A stretch of 64,000 nucleotides of DNA. Origin: Siphlonurus alternatus (Eukaryota; Arthropoda; Insecta; Ephemeroptera; Siphlonuridae). Numbering within the stretch: the first letter of the stretch is position 1; each line of letters opens with the position of its first letter. The position numbers and the translations under genes are program-made. Positions 16,408 to 27,500 of the stretch are shown here, piece after piece. The DNA lies in NCBI GenBank assembly GCA_949825025.1, contig OX463782.1:31653351-31717350 (forward strand), written 5' to 3'. The notes under the pieces are model-generated. The model searched no databases, was not told where the DNA came from, and saw only the letters and a list, made by a program, of their open reading frames with translations.

Positions 16408-19400
16408 TTATTAATTATTATTTCTTCTAACAAGTTTAAAAACAAAGTGAGCAAATTATTTTATTTTATTCTGCATGAACAAGATGAGTAGTGTCTGCAC
16501 AGAAAAAGCAACATTTTATTGAGACATTTCTTTGAAAGCAGGATTGAGATTTCTACATTACGTACCTGATAATCTCCGTATTGGCAATGATGTGTCCACC
16601 GTGAAACACGGATGACCAGGGGACAGGGGGACACAACATGGGCACACTCTGGGCGTTGAATACGAGCTGCTCTGGAGCAGCCCCTCTGAAGAGCCGGGCG
16701 AGCAGGGGGTGGGGCTTGACCTCCTCCTTCACCAGCTTGCCCTGACTGCGGTACAGAGAGTAGAACGCAGGCAGGCTGTGGCTGCAAGCAAACGTTCATC
16801 GTGCCCCATGTACTAACATGAATTTGATCAAAATGCTCTAAAATCATATTAAACATGGATACAAAATTGTAGACTGTGAATGAAAAGATACAATAATCAG
16901 CCAAAAATGAATGCAGAAATAAATTTTGAATAAAAATGAATTTCTCAAATTGTTTATCTTTGCTGTAAAATTAATTTCATGTTAAAATTATAATTAAAAT
17001 AATTTAGAATTGAAGCACTGTAATTAATCTTCATAAAATCATTACTAACCTCTTTTTACTTGAAGTACGTAACATATTGACATCAACCTTTATGTCACGT
17101 AATATTATATTATACAAGAACTTCCCTACGTTTATTTGTATTGGATTAGACCAGGTTTTATTCTGGGCGGTCTGGAACACACAATCAGTCTGTCAGCATC
17201 AAGTCTCGGAAGAAGAGCACGGAGATTTCTTACCACAGTGGGCCCTTCGGAGTTGGCAAGCATCAGCTGTTGCCACTTGCTGCGAGTGTTGGCATGCTGG
17301 GTGCTGTTGCTCGCAAACCATTCACAGTACTCCTCGTAGAGTCTCTCTATCTTGCGAACTACGCCTCCCTGAAGCTTGCTTTGAATCTGATACCTGTGCA
17401 GGTAAAAGCAATGGAGTGAGTCACATTGGACCGGTAAACTTCAAGAACAATGAGTACAAACTAACATTGAGAGTTCCAAAGTAAATTTAATAATAAACAT
17501 CTGAATGTGCATCCAACACATTTTTGTTTATTATCAATTAGTACAGTGAGAGTTGGTTCATTCATTTCATATCATCCTTATTTTTTATTAGACTTGACAC
17601 TAGAGTACTTTGTAGGAAAATTAATGGACTCCCCCCACCCTCCAATAAATAAAGGTATACTTTTTTTTCAAACTCTTAACTAACAGAGCATAGACACATG
17701 AATAATTGAGTCACAAGAGGGGTATGTTAACAAAGAATTTTAGCAAACTTTATTGTATAAATTGGTTGGTCTATATAACATTAAACACAGTATCTGCTAC
17801 AGTAACTAGTTGGGCACAGATTTTAGAAATGTTTTTTAGTAGCAAGTTTAGTACGTACACAACACTTGTAGGATAAAGTTGTGCTCCCTTCTTTAATGAT
17901 CACCACCCACTTTTTACCTTGACAGCACCTTGGCACCCACGTCCCGGTACAGCAACTGCAGAGACGGACTGAAAGTCTCCGAACCCTCGGCAAGCCTTCG
18001 AATCTCCTGGAGAGTTAAAGTCACATCGTCATACAATAAACTTAACATTCTACATCAGAAAATACAAATTAGGGTGTTTTGGAAAACTTGTATGGAATAT
18101 ATGAACTTTGAATATTAAAAAATGTGTTGTTATGGATATTACACTGTCAACTCCATTTTTATATCCATATGAAATATATAATGAAACCTTGTCTTTTTGT
18201 AATACTGTCAAAGTTCTCGGTGTTAATGTATCATCTGACTTGAAATGGAACACCCATGTAGAATGCATTAGAAATAGGGCAGCCAAGCTGCTGGGTTTTG
18301 TGTCTAGAAATCTTGGGGGATGCTCTACTAAAGTGAAGAGTCAAGCTTATCAATCTCTAATCCGCCCTATTATGTCATACGGCACCCCAGCTTGGCACCC
18401 TACAACTAAGGCAAATATGTTAAAATTGGAGAGAATTCAAAGAAAGGCAACGAAATTTATATACGGCAAAAATCACTCCAATGTTGACAAAAATAAACTT
18501 CTTTCATTTCAATCATTTTTAGTTTATACTGATTTGAACTGTTTTTACAAGTGTCGTAATGGTATGAATGATCTTACCATTACGGAAAGTGTTGTGAGTG
18601 GTCGTGAAATCCGTGGGGAGGCTGGTGTCGTAAGGCTGATTCCCCCTAAAGTGCGTACATCACTTTATCAAAACGGTTTTGTTTATCGTTGTACCACCCA
18701 ATGGAATAGTTTGCCCGCTATTGTAAAAACACAACCGCCCTCTTCCTTCTCTTTAAGTTTAAAGAGACACCTTTAGACTTGTGAATAATTATTTATTGTT
18801 TGACTAAGCCTATGGGCTATATATTATAATTTTGTATTCATTTACGGACCAATACCACTTTACGTGTTATGGTGCCTTTTTGGTGCTGCTGTATTGGTCC
18901 TCACCCTAAATATATTATTGTATATGCATAAAATATGTCTATTTTAATTTTAACTTTGCTAAATTTAAATACAAATATATATATTTTTTTTGTTGTTGTT
19001 GTTAATAATTATGTATGCATTTATGGGTGAAATAAATAAATAAAAATAAACAAATAAATGTTTGAAAATAATACATGATATCATTTGGGATACATAATTT
19101 AATTGTACTTTAAGTGAATAGTTTACCTCCATTACTATCTCCACGTAATGCTCAGGAGGCAGGACCTTGAAGAAGGGATAGAGGGTCATCTGGCGGTAGC
19201 CCCTGTAGTTCTGATGCTGCACACGGAGGCACTGCAGGTCTCTCTGGAAGGCCTCCATAACCACCGTACGCCAGTTTGCTTGGGCCTCCTCCAGCCTTTT
19301 CCTCTGTTACACAAACAGTGCAGATTATATGAGCACCATTACATTTTAAGGAAGGTTTACCATTGATTTCCTGATCAGTAAATTTGAGAAGGTCAGTTTG

Positions 19401-21635
19401 ATTATTCATGTTAAAAGAATTTATGTTGAGTATTGTGAGGGTGATTTTAACAAAGCCTTAAAATGGAAATTTTATTTGAAATATTCTGTACTGAAGTAAC
19501 AATGTAAGATAATAAAAAAATAATTCCTCATCTGGAATCTGTGTACCACAATCGTGTGCAATAAGGAGTTGTCTGCTATTTCAAGTGGATGCAATTACGA
19601 GCTGTAAATCCATGAAACATAAAGCTCATAATTACACTTACCTGATATAGCAGATAGTATTGCACATGATTGTGGTAGGCAGATAGCTCATCATTCCAGA
19701 CAAATATTGTAGAAAAAGAAGAAGAGCAGATCATAATTGTATTTAATTTAGACACCAAGGTGAGAGGAGATCTAATTCTCCACAAGACAACACGATAGAA
19801 ACATGTTTCATGTGCACTGAGCACCAAGAGCACTCACGTAGAAGAGGGTGGTCTCGGTGGGCTGAGTCTGGTGCTCCACACTCTTTACACTGATGCTCCC
19901 TCGCTGTTCCATCTCCAGCTGTTCTGCCGCTAGTCTTGACAGCTGCTCGGCACTCAGCAGGCCCTGCACTCGGTTCTGCACTACCTTCTGCAAGTTTAAA
20001 CACAATGGGGAATTCTCTTACAACTCAAATTTTAATTTAACTACTATACAGTATTATGATAGGGTACATATTAACAATAAGTTTGACTTAAGTTTCAACT
20101 TTTTTAACTCAAATTTGGGGACTCTGAAGGGATTATTAGAATAGGGGCAAAGTATGCAACCCGCGCGCAAACCTGAAAATTGTGACGTAGAAACTCCCTA
20201 GTTAACACAAAACAACTGCCTGATATCATAGTTTGAGCGTCAAGGAGTGATTAGCTATAAATTTTAGTAACACCATCGAAATCAGCGTTTTTTTTCTACC
20301 CTAGTATCAATAGTTTTATCTCTAATATCAGTTTACTTTAAGAGTGATAATTGACAATATAAATTTATTGCAGGAAAATTTCGCATGCTAGACAGTTTCT
20401 ACGTCAGTTTTTTTTTTTTATTTTTTGGCGCTAAATTCAAAAGAAGGAAGATTTTTAAAAAATTCCCTTGTCTCCAATTTTGAAAATTGAATTTTTTTTT
20501 TTTTTGGGACATTTAATTTCAAGGCCTAGAGCATCTGAAAAAAAAAATTAAAATAAATGTACATAGGAGAATTCCCCATTAGTGGGGAAAATCTCAATGA
20601 AATTAAGATGTATTCATTAACAGGATGCATCAAGTTCATAGGAACTATCATGTAGAGCCACGTGTCTCTTGGTGATTTTATGAAGTCTGTTACCTTGTGA
20701 AAGTTACGGTTGAGATCCTGTAGCAGAGTGCACGAGTAATCAACTGGTGGGGGAACAATTGTGGGTTGAAATTCAGGCCCTCTCAGCCTTTCACAAGCGT
20801 TAAGAACCTTTTCTCTCTGGTCTCCCACGAACACACCCTCTTGAAACAGCTGGTTCAGCGTGATGCCCTAGACACACAAATACATGTTAAAAAATTATAG
20901 TATCATTTGTTGACAATAATCTAGTCAGGGAAACAAAATTAAATAGAAGCAAACAAAAATACCGGTAAGACAAAATATTTAACTGTTTATTTTAAATGTG
21001 AGAATTGTAATTGCAAGGAGTAAGTTTTATAAATAAAGATCATAACATTACAGTGAAGTAAAAATTTATCAATGCAAAATAATATGATGACCATTCCCCC
21101 AATACTGTACTCTATATAATAATGTAAAAAACAACAACTATTTTTTTTTTTTTATTTAAAACGTTCAAAGGCTTTTCTGAATCATAGAAATAGAACAAAA
21201 ACAAGAAAGAACATGTTCTTGCCTGCTTCTCCATCATTCGCTCCCACTCCTGCAACTTCTGACGCGTGATGGGCTCGTTGGGCAGTCGACCCACGCACTC
21301 AAAGCAAGCGTTGAAAGTGGAGACGTTGGGAGAGACCTCAGACTCAGTCAGCAGCGTCAACAGCTCACAAACCTTGCCCAGGTTACCCTGTAGACATCGC
21401 AGAAGGTATTAAGTAACACACTGTTAAAGATTTAAGTACTGTACTGGCTATTGAGTAATTGAATGATTTTCTATATCATTTGCAGGATCACAGAGAAAAT
21501 AACAACACAAGTTGTTTCATTTTAAATCAAATAAATAAAATCTAAATAATATTTCTTCTTGTTAGTCTTATTAATTACTTAATGCATATAGGACTGTGTT
21601 AGTATCACCTGCCAACTGTTCTATTATGTCACATG

Positions 21636-21667
<32 letters not shown>

Positions 21668-21879
21668 ATTTTTTAACATATATAGGGATATACTACTTAT
21701 TTATTGATATACTATTTACTGTATATTTTGTATTGTTTTGCCATTGCTGTCATTGCTGGTGTTTAATTTATAAACAATAATTTACAATTTAATTTTAAAT
21801 TTATTTATATATACTGTATCTAAATACTGCAAGTAAAAAAAATATGTACAGTAATTAAGTACAGTACTGTACCATAACA

Positions 21880-21966
<87 letters not shown>

Positions 21967-24239
21967 CAGACCTTAGCAGCAAAGCCACAGATGAGAATGT
22001 TGTAGGGCCCCACAGATGAAATCTTGGCGGCATCTCGGTTGGTCCTACTTTGGTACGCAATCAGCGTGGACAGTCCGCGATGGAGGAAACCACAGCTCAC
22101 CTACGGACAGAAGGGAGGTAGGAAAATAAAGTATTTTACTTGCTTCCCTGTCAGTAGTGAGTGATAACCTGTAATGTTTTACCTTAATCACAAAGGTAAA
22201 TCAGGAACTCAAGAGAAAATGTCAGCAATAAGAAACTTTAAGATTTACAGAGAAATCATCATTATCAAAGTTATGGAGACTTCGAGAAATTTCATTATTT
22301 CAATAGATATCATTGAATACCAGTAAGTTATCGCACTATGTTTACTATATCACAATTTCACATGATACTGTTAGCTTCAAAACCAGACATTTCAATTCCT
22401 TACTGCAACATTTTTATCGTAACTGTTGCTTATTTAGTTTTGATTCTGACTGTTTCATTTACGTACTGTATTATAATTTATAGGTGAATACTAACATTTT
22501 TTAAGGTAAACTTTGACCACCATTTTTCTGCGATTCTTTATCGTTCCTTTGATTAACTAAATTGTAACAACATCAACATCTTGTCCTTTCCTTCAGGTGT
22601 ACAAATGACTTAACTTGCTAGCGATAGAGGCTTCTAGTGTTCACCGCCAGAAAAAATCTTTCCATTAAGACATCATGCTAGTAAATTTTAAATTTTCAGA
22701 AAGTATTAAAGTAACTATGTATTTTGAAAACATCTCCTACGATTTGGAATATATTATTGTTCACCAAGAATTGATTTTCCTCTAAAAATTAGCTTTAATG
22801 CCAAAACAGTGATTTTAAGTTTTGTTTACATCTAGGTTTAGATAGGACGGTGGGAACACCACAAAATCAGCTGACTCTATGTCCTAGTTTGACACTCACA
22901 CAAAGATCAAGGTAGGCGATGATACTTCTTGTTAGACTCTCAGACCTCCCGGCCAGGTCTAATTCCATCTGCTGGGCCTGTGACTCTGTCAGCTGCTTCG
23001 AGGTTTTGCCCTTCTTGCTGTAAACAAAGAAATATAACCAGTCATTCTTAAGTTGGAAGATGAAAAGAGTTTTTTTCTTACAAATTTTTTGCACCTGAGG
23101 AAGAGAACTAAGGTTTATTTCCAAAACATCAAGAAGTGCAATGTAAAAATGAAAGTGTGCAGTACTGTATCAACTGTATGTGATTTAACATACCCATTCT
23201 TTTCAAGATTACATCACTTACAGCATATCAACAAAAATGGAAAGAATTCGCTTGGGTACTTTTTATTTGATTTGAAGTACCCAATAGGGTTTGATAAAAA
23301 AAAATAATAGCACAGAACTATAAAGATCTAGTTTGAGTGCTCAGCCTAACATGTACTATAGCCCAATAATTTTTCAACTACCCTACATTTTATGATTTCG
23401 CTGACAAGCTTACCTCAGGGTTTGTGGGGAGGTTGTGACGGTTTCCTCATCCATCTCGTTTTCGGTCAATCGCGTTGCCTCCTCCTCCTCCAGCTGTCTG
23501 TCAAACTCTGCAAGCTCCGAGTCAAGTCCCACCACCCCTCCACAGTGGCCTCCATCCCCAAGAATTTCCCCACCAGGACCAATGGGGGCTGCCAAGGAGT
23601 CAGCAAGCAGCAGAGAGAACTCTTTGGGCTTGAGGCTGCTCACCTTGGCTTTGGTCTCCACACTGCTGCCCTCTGAAACTGCACAAAGCCAGTGAGGAGT
23701 GGAGAAAATAAGATCTTAAGAGATAGACAAAAATGTTAGAATGGTTAAGAACGATCGAGTAAGAAAACATCCGGGCTTAGCCTCAGATTTAAAGTCAGCC
23801 AACCTTTAACGCCTCAGTTATTGTATCATAAAGCATACTGTACAAGTACATAAGTATGTATATAGAATGTGCTTTATGCTTTCAATAATATGTTTTAATT
23901 ACCAGTACCTTCAAGTAATTCAGTATATTTTTTTCGAGGCTTTTTAGTTTTCTTTCGTTTCAGTGGAATGTTTAATACAGCAGCAGAGCTTGACTCTGTT
24001 GCATGGAACCTTGTTGAGTTTTCTTGTATAATTTGTCCTAGAGGCATGAAAGGAGAAGTGTTAGGACAGAGCTTGAAGAAATTTTAATCATCTCATGCTT
24101 GCTTACTTGAGCTTGGTCCTCTGAACAGGGCTTGATTACAATGAGAACAGGTCTGAAACTGTGCTTCAGCCGCAATTTGTGATATAACTGATTGTGCATT
24201 GCACAGAGAAAATCGTCGTAGTTTTAATAACCGGTACAT
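9469..24239 (-). CDS. POLRMT: Mitochondrial DNA-directed RNA polymerase
   Basis: Single-subunit T7-like polymerase transcribing mtDNA. Exons: 24239-24107, 24037-23909, 23678-23414, 23017-22900, 22100-21972, 21387-21223, 20867-20694, 19987-19838, 19303-19127, 18006-17918, 17393-17234, 16781-16566, 15586-15466, 15325-15104, 14043-13768, 13311-13066, 12739-12580, 12321-12215, 12019-11850, 10287-10116, 10011-9920, 9595-9469; about 1199 codons, close to human size. Exon 1 (MYRLLKLRRFSLC) looks like a mitochondrial targeting peptide; exons 5-6 look like the PPR region. Polymerase motifs: DFRGRVYPCPPHLNHMGSD; motif A with catalytic Asp in HQDGSCNGLQHYAALGRD; O-helix region KRKVIKQTVMTTVYGVTRYG; motif C HD in FVSVHDCFWTH. 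Intron 6 has a GC donor. The joint between exons 11 and 12 is 2 nt out of frame as drawn. Confidence 0.96.
9838..9873. repeat. Long poly(T) in POLRMT intron
   Basis: Uninterrupted T-run of roughly 40 bases; a shorter one at about 9721-9743 follows a C-run. Read on the gene strand these are poly(A) tracts in intron 21. Confidence 0.8.
10882..11188. mobile_element. Palindrome-ended element carrying a tRNA-like sequence
   Basis: A 25-bp terminal inverted repeat (ctagaagataacgttgaaaa at 10882 and its inverse ending at 11188) encloses about 250 bp. Inside, the unit accggaaagcgaaacg occurs twice (10929-10994) and a tRNA-like segment lies at 11045-11125 on the minus strand. It sits in the POLRMT intron between 10288 and 11849. 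Confidence 0.7.
11045..11125 (-). other. tRNA-like segment (SINE head or decayed tRNA)
   Basis: On the minus strand: an A-box-like GTGGCGCAGGGG, a perfect 5-bp anticodon-type stem CCTGC / GCAGG around a 7-base loop TTGGCAT (GGC in the anticodon position), and a B-box-like GGGTTTGAGTCC. The T-stem and acceptor stem pair poorly, so a functional tRNA is unlikely. Confidence 0.55.
11330..11562. mobile_element. Partial TTAA-family foldback (right end only)
   Basis: The right end aacattggtggcgttacttt acccttaa (to 11562) and inner strings (actagatcgtatttg, gaggagaatattttaaa) match the family at 14.7 and 33.3 kb. A full left arm was not found. Confidence 0.6.
14226..14430. repeat. (AAAT)n microsatellite
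   Basis: About 200 bp of AATA/ATAA tetranucleotide repeats with occasional variants (atga, aagc). It produces the spurious Tyr/Leu/Phe/Ile-repeat open frames on the minus strand. A flanking unit (ggcacttaaaacatacaaaa) is duplicated at about 14119 and 14195. Confidence 0.9.
14683..15051. mobile_element. TTAA-flanked foldback element
   Basis: 369-bp inverted repeat: ttaagggtaagataatgcca at the left, inverse at the right. The arms contain actagatcgtatttg / tagctactgatagggggtgt shared with the 33.3-kb copy. Lies 52 bp from POLRMT exon 14. Confidence 0.85.
15604..16000. mobile_element. TTAA-flanked foldback element, GGTAGAG tip variant
   Basis: 397-bp inverted repeat with tips ttaaggtagagataacgtcg and inverse. 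The subterminal part contains a further palindrome (cgaacagctgttcg). The centre resembles the 8.4-kb copy (ccatgggaaagccctat). Begins 17 bp from POLRMT exon 13. Confidence 0.85.
16160..16415. repeat. (TTTA)n microsatellite with (TTTACTTA)n core
   Basis: About 240 bp of ATTT repeats. The central third alternates TTTA and CTTA in a regular 8-bp period (about 16243-16315), so a higher-order unit has been amplified inside the simple repeat. Confidence 0.9.
18080..19060 (+). pseudogene. 5'-truncated non-LTR retrotransposon (LINE), RT C-terminal region
   Basis: An open frame at 18108-18776 encodes the C-terminal part of a LINE reverse transcriptase: LGVNVSSDLKWNTHVECIRN, then RAAKLLGFVSRNL, LIRPIMSYGTPAWHP, LERIQRKATKFIYG and a final TQWNSLPAIVKTQ block, typical of CR1/Jockey-type elements. 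The frame is intact to its stop. About 280 bp of 3' UTR follow, ending in a repetitive tail (ttgttgttgttaat, then aaataaataaataaa). The upstream RT core, endonuclease and ORF1 are absent, as expected for a 5'-truncated insertion. It lies antisense in the POLRMT intron between exons 9 and 10. Confidence 0.85.
19529..19702. repeat. Degraded palindromic repeat (cagatagctcat family)
   Basis: Imperfect inverted repeat with ends tctggaat ... attccaga and inner gcagatagctcatcattcc / gcaataaggagttgtctgct. Related to clearer copies at 34.1 and 48.8 kb. Confidence 0.55.
21877..21966. repeat. (AAAT)n microsatellite beside POLRMT exon 5
   Basis: About 90 bp of ATAA repeats ending 6 bp from the exon 5 splice donor (exon edge at 21972), so the intron begins almost directly with the repeat on the transcribed strand. 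Confidence 0.9.
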
Positions 24240-24526
24240 GATTTAAGCTTGTATTGTCATAGTTAATTTATAATAAATTTTACTTTCGACCGATGGTAAA
24301 AATTTCATGCACAAGTTTCACAACATGTGTTTTCGTTCATTGCGCTTGACGCCATGATTCTAAATTTTTTTTCGCGGAAATAAAATTTCGAGACAGCCAA
24401 TCAAAACACAGCATCGTCCATGTTGGAAAAGTGACTTCCGGCCGCATCCCACCCAGCGGGGAGAGTGCAGTGTGTCATTAGAAATTCATGTTTTTGTGAA
24501 ACTGGACCTTTTTAATTCAAGATAAA
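24240..24526. promoter_or_regulatory. Bidirectional promoter region, POLRMT / ARPC2
   Basis: Only 287 bp separate the two start codons (24239 minus, 24527 plus), so both 5' UTRs and the core promoters must share this space. It is GC-richer around 24430-24480 (ttccggccgcatcccaccca). No TATA box is obvious. Confidence 0.65.
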
Positions 24527-27500
24527 ATGATCTTACTCGAGATCAATAATAGGATAGTGGAAGAGACTTTGACTCTCAAGTTTAAGAATGCTCTAGCAGG
24601 GTATGTAATGCAGTGAAAAAAGTGCAAGGATTTAGACCGGCGAAGGGCGGAGCATTTTGACCGCTGTTTACGATTACTTTTTTACACTCCCTTTTCATCT
24701 TACATCCTCCTTATGAGTCATACAGAACTAGGTTATAATATAAAACAATTAAATTGCATAATTTTGCTTCATAACGTTAATAAAAGACCAATTTATGGTG
24801 TCCCCATTGAATGACGGGAGCTGTTTTGGGTTGGGCCCAGGCTTATGCATATCTTTCGGGCAGTGCTTATCTCAGGAACTTGGAATGATAAGCTTTTTGT
24901 CTACAAACTTTTTTATCAGCTCGTAACGGAAATATGCCTCTGAATATATTTTGTACATAAATTTTCTTTCATTATGTTTCAGGCATAAACCAGAGTCAAT
25001 AGACATAACAATAGCCGATTTTGATGGTGTACTCTTTCATATATCTAATGTTGGAGGAGACAAAACAAAGATAAGAGTAAGCAACACAGATAATTTTGTG
25101 TGCTGGCAAGGTTGCTAAAGTTTTACTGCTGTTTCAGGTTAGCATTTCACTTAAATTTTACAAAGACCTGCAACAGCACGGTGCTGATGAACTCCTGAAT
25201 CGGGAGTACGAAAATCTTCTTACAACTGCGGAAGATGGTAAGCTCCGCTGCATTTGGGCTGGTCTGTGGAGTTACTGTAGGAGAATAATTGTCCTTTTCA
25301 AATAGTTTTACAGTAAAAGAGTAATGATCATAATTATGGTAACGTGGCCAATGTTGTAACACCACAGCAGCCCGCGAAAGGTCCTCACAACTCTCTTGAA
25401 TATCTACGAATAACTCTTAGCCTCAACCACCTCAGCTTTCAACAAATTCCATTCTCTCATGGAACTATTAAGGATACAGTATTTACCTGTGTCACTTCTG
25501 GTCATAACAAATTCCAAATCATGATCACCCCTCTTATAATAAAACCTTCTCTTCATTTGTCCACTCAACTCATTCCAACCCTTACTATTGCTTGTCACTT
25601 TGTACTTGAGAACTGCACTGTCAGGATATTTTAAACCCGTCAGGTGGCACAGTGCAGCCTGTGGCTTCCTCAATGTATGCTTTTTTTATTTTAGTGCTGA
25701 TGACAGTCGTTTTTTTTTTTTTTTTTTACAAATAGCCACGACTCATGCACACCTTCACTTTATACATGACACCAAATCTACAATCTGTATCGTTTCTCCT
25801 CCAACAACTTTTATTCCAATCTGACAGTCATAAGCAACACATCTATTACCCCCAAAATTCTGGGATTGTCTCTCCCTATTATGCTTCCGTATGCATGGAT
25901 AAGTATGGTGGTTAAGTATTTTCACGCTGTCCCCATGAGAGAATACAAGTACCAAATTTTTATTAAGTAAGAATGGTTATTTTTGGAATCTTTACGTTTT
26001 CTTGCTGAGAGTATATTACATTTTAATTAAATACCCATTTTTTAATTTACTGGACCCCTTAAATATTTTATTTTTGGATTTTAATCTTGGGTTTGAGATG
26101 TCATTTACTCTAAATGTTTCCCAAACAGTCATAGTAATAGATATGATTGTTTGACACAAAACTAATCATGCATTATGTTTACAGGTTACAACGTTTCCTT
26201 GTTGGTAGATTTAGATAATATTCCTCCTAATTGGGAAGAAGTAGCCAAGAAAGCAGGACTTCTTAAAAGACATTGTTTTGCATCAGTTTTTGAGAAATAC
26301 TTCGACTTCCAAGAAAGAGGGGAAGAAGGACACAAAAGAGCAGTAATCAACTATCGCAATGACGAGACCTTGTAAGTCATCTTCTTGCCCAGATGTTGGT
26401 GACGCTTTGTTTACGTTACAAACAGATGCTGTGGTGAAAAAAAAGTTACAAGACATATTAAAGTTTAGATGCTTAAAACTGTTACCGGTATATGGTACAG
26501 TACTGTATTTACAATACGTTCATTGCAGATGTTATTTTTATTTTGAACAAAATTTTAGTTTATTCTGTGGTTATAATGCTTCCTGGTGATAATTTTTATT
26601 TAAATTTTGTGCATCCAGCCAGAAAAATAATAATAATAATAATAATAATTTTTTTAAAATAGTTTTATTGGTGAAAAATAAGAATACAGTCCTACCAAGG
26701 CAAAATAATAATAATAATAATGAAACCGACTGTTTATCATAGGTAAAAAAAAAAAAAAAATAAAATAAATAAAAAATATTAATGAACTAAATTTGACTCC
26801 CTTTCAAGCAATTTACTCTCAGGTGCACTTTTTTCCCCTAACTATTTATGCTAAATTATACTAATTAGAAAATTAAAGTTTTATTGGTACTAGCTCTAAC
26901 CTGTCAAAACAAGCTGTCATTAAATTAAAAAATTGATTACCGGTAAGGAGAGAAAGGGAAAAAATAATTACAGTACTGTAGATCTTTTGATAATTAATGT
27001 CTACGGGTTTTATCTATAATTTTCTTTAATCAACTTGAAATTGATGCGTAAATAATATTATCACCTAAACATTAATTTGAGAATAAACTATATACAACTT
27101 TTAAAGCCATCTAGCTACTATCAAAACCAAAAAGGTGTGCCCCTGAACAGGATATAACTCCCATAAGGACAGGGGCACACCTTTTTGGTTCCAATAGTAG
27201 ATGACAAATGTTGAGTACCGATTGTGTCCTCAGGTACGTGGAGGCCAAGGCTGACCGGGTCACAGTGGTGTTCTCCACCATCTTCAAGGACGAGGACGAT
27301 GTGGTCATCGGCAAGGTCTTCATGCAGGAGCTCAAGGAGGGGCGGCGGGCTAGCCACACGGCACCCCAGGTCCTCTTCAGTCACCGCGAGCCGCCACGGG
27401 AACTGCAGAACACCGATGCCAGGATCGGAGAGAACATAGGATACATCACCTTTGGTGAGCCCAATTAATGTTATTTACTTATTAAACATGTAGCTTAGAC

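Noticed and set aside
16461..16904. 147-codon minus-strand frame
   Set aside because: Runs through POLRMT exon 12 in the wrong frame; the correct frame (HSLPAFYSLYRSQ) matches the polymerase.
18108..18776. Host gene on the plus strand inside a POLRMT intron
   Set aside because: The product is the C-terminal block of a LINE reverse transcriptase without its catalytic core, and a LINE-type tail follows.
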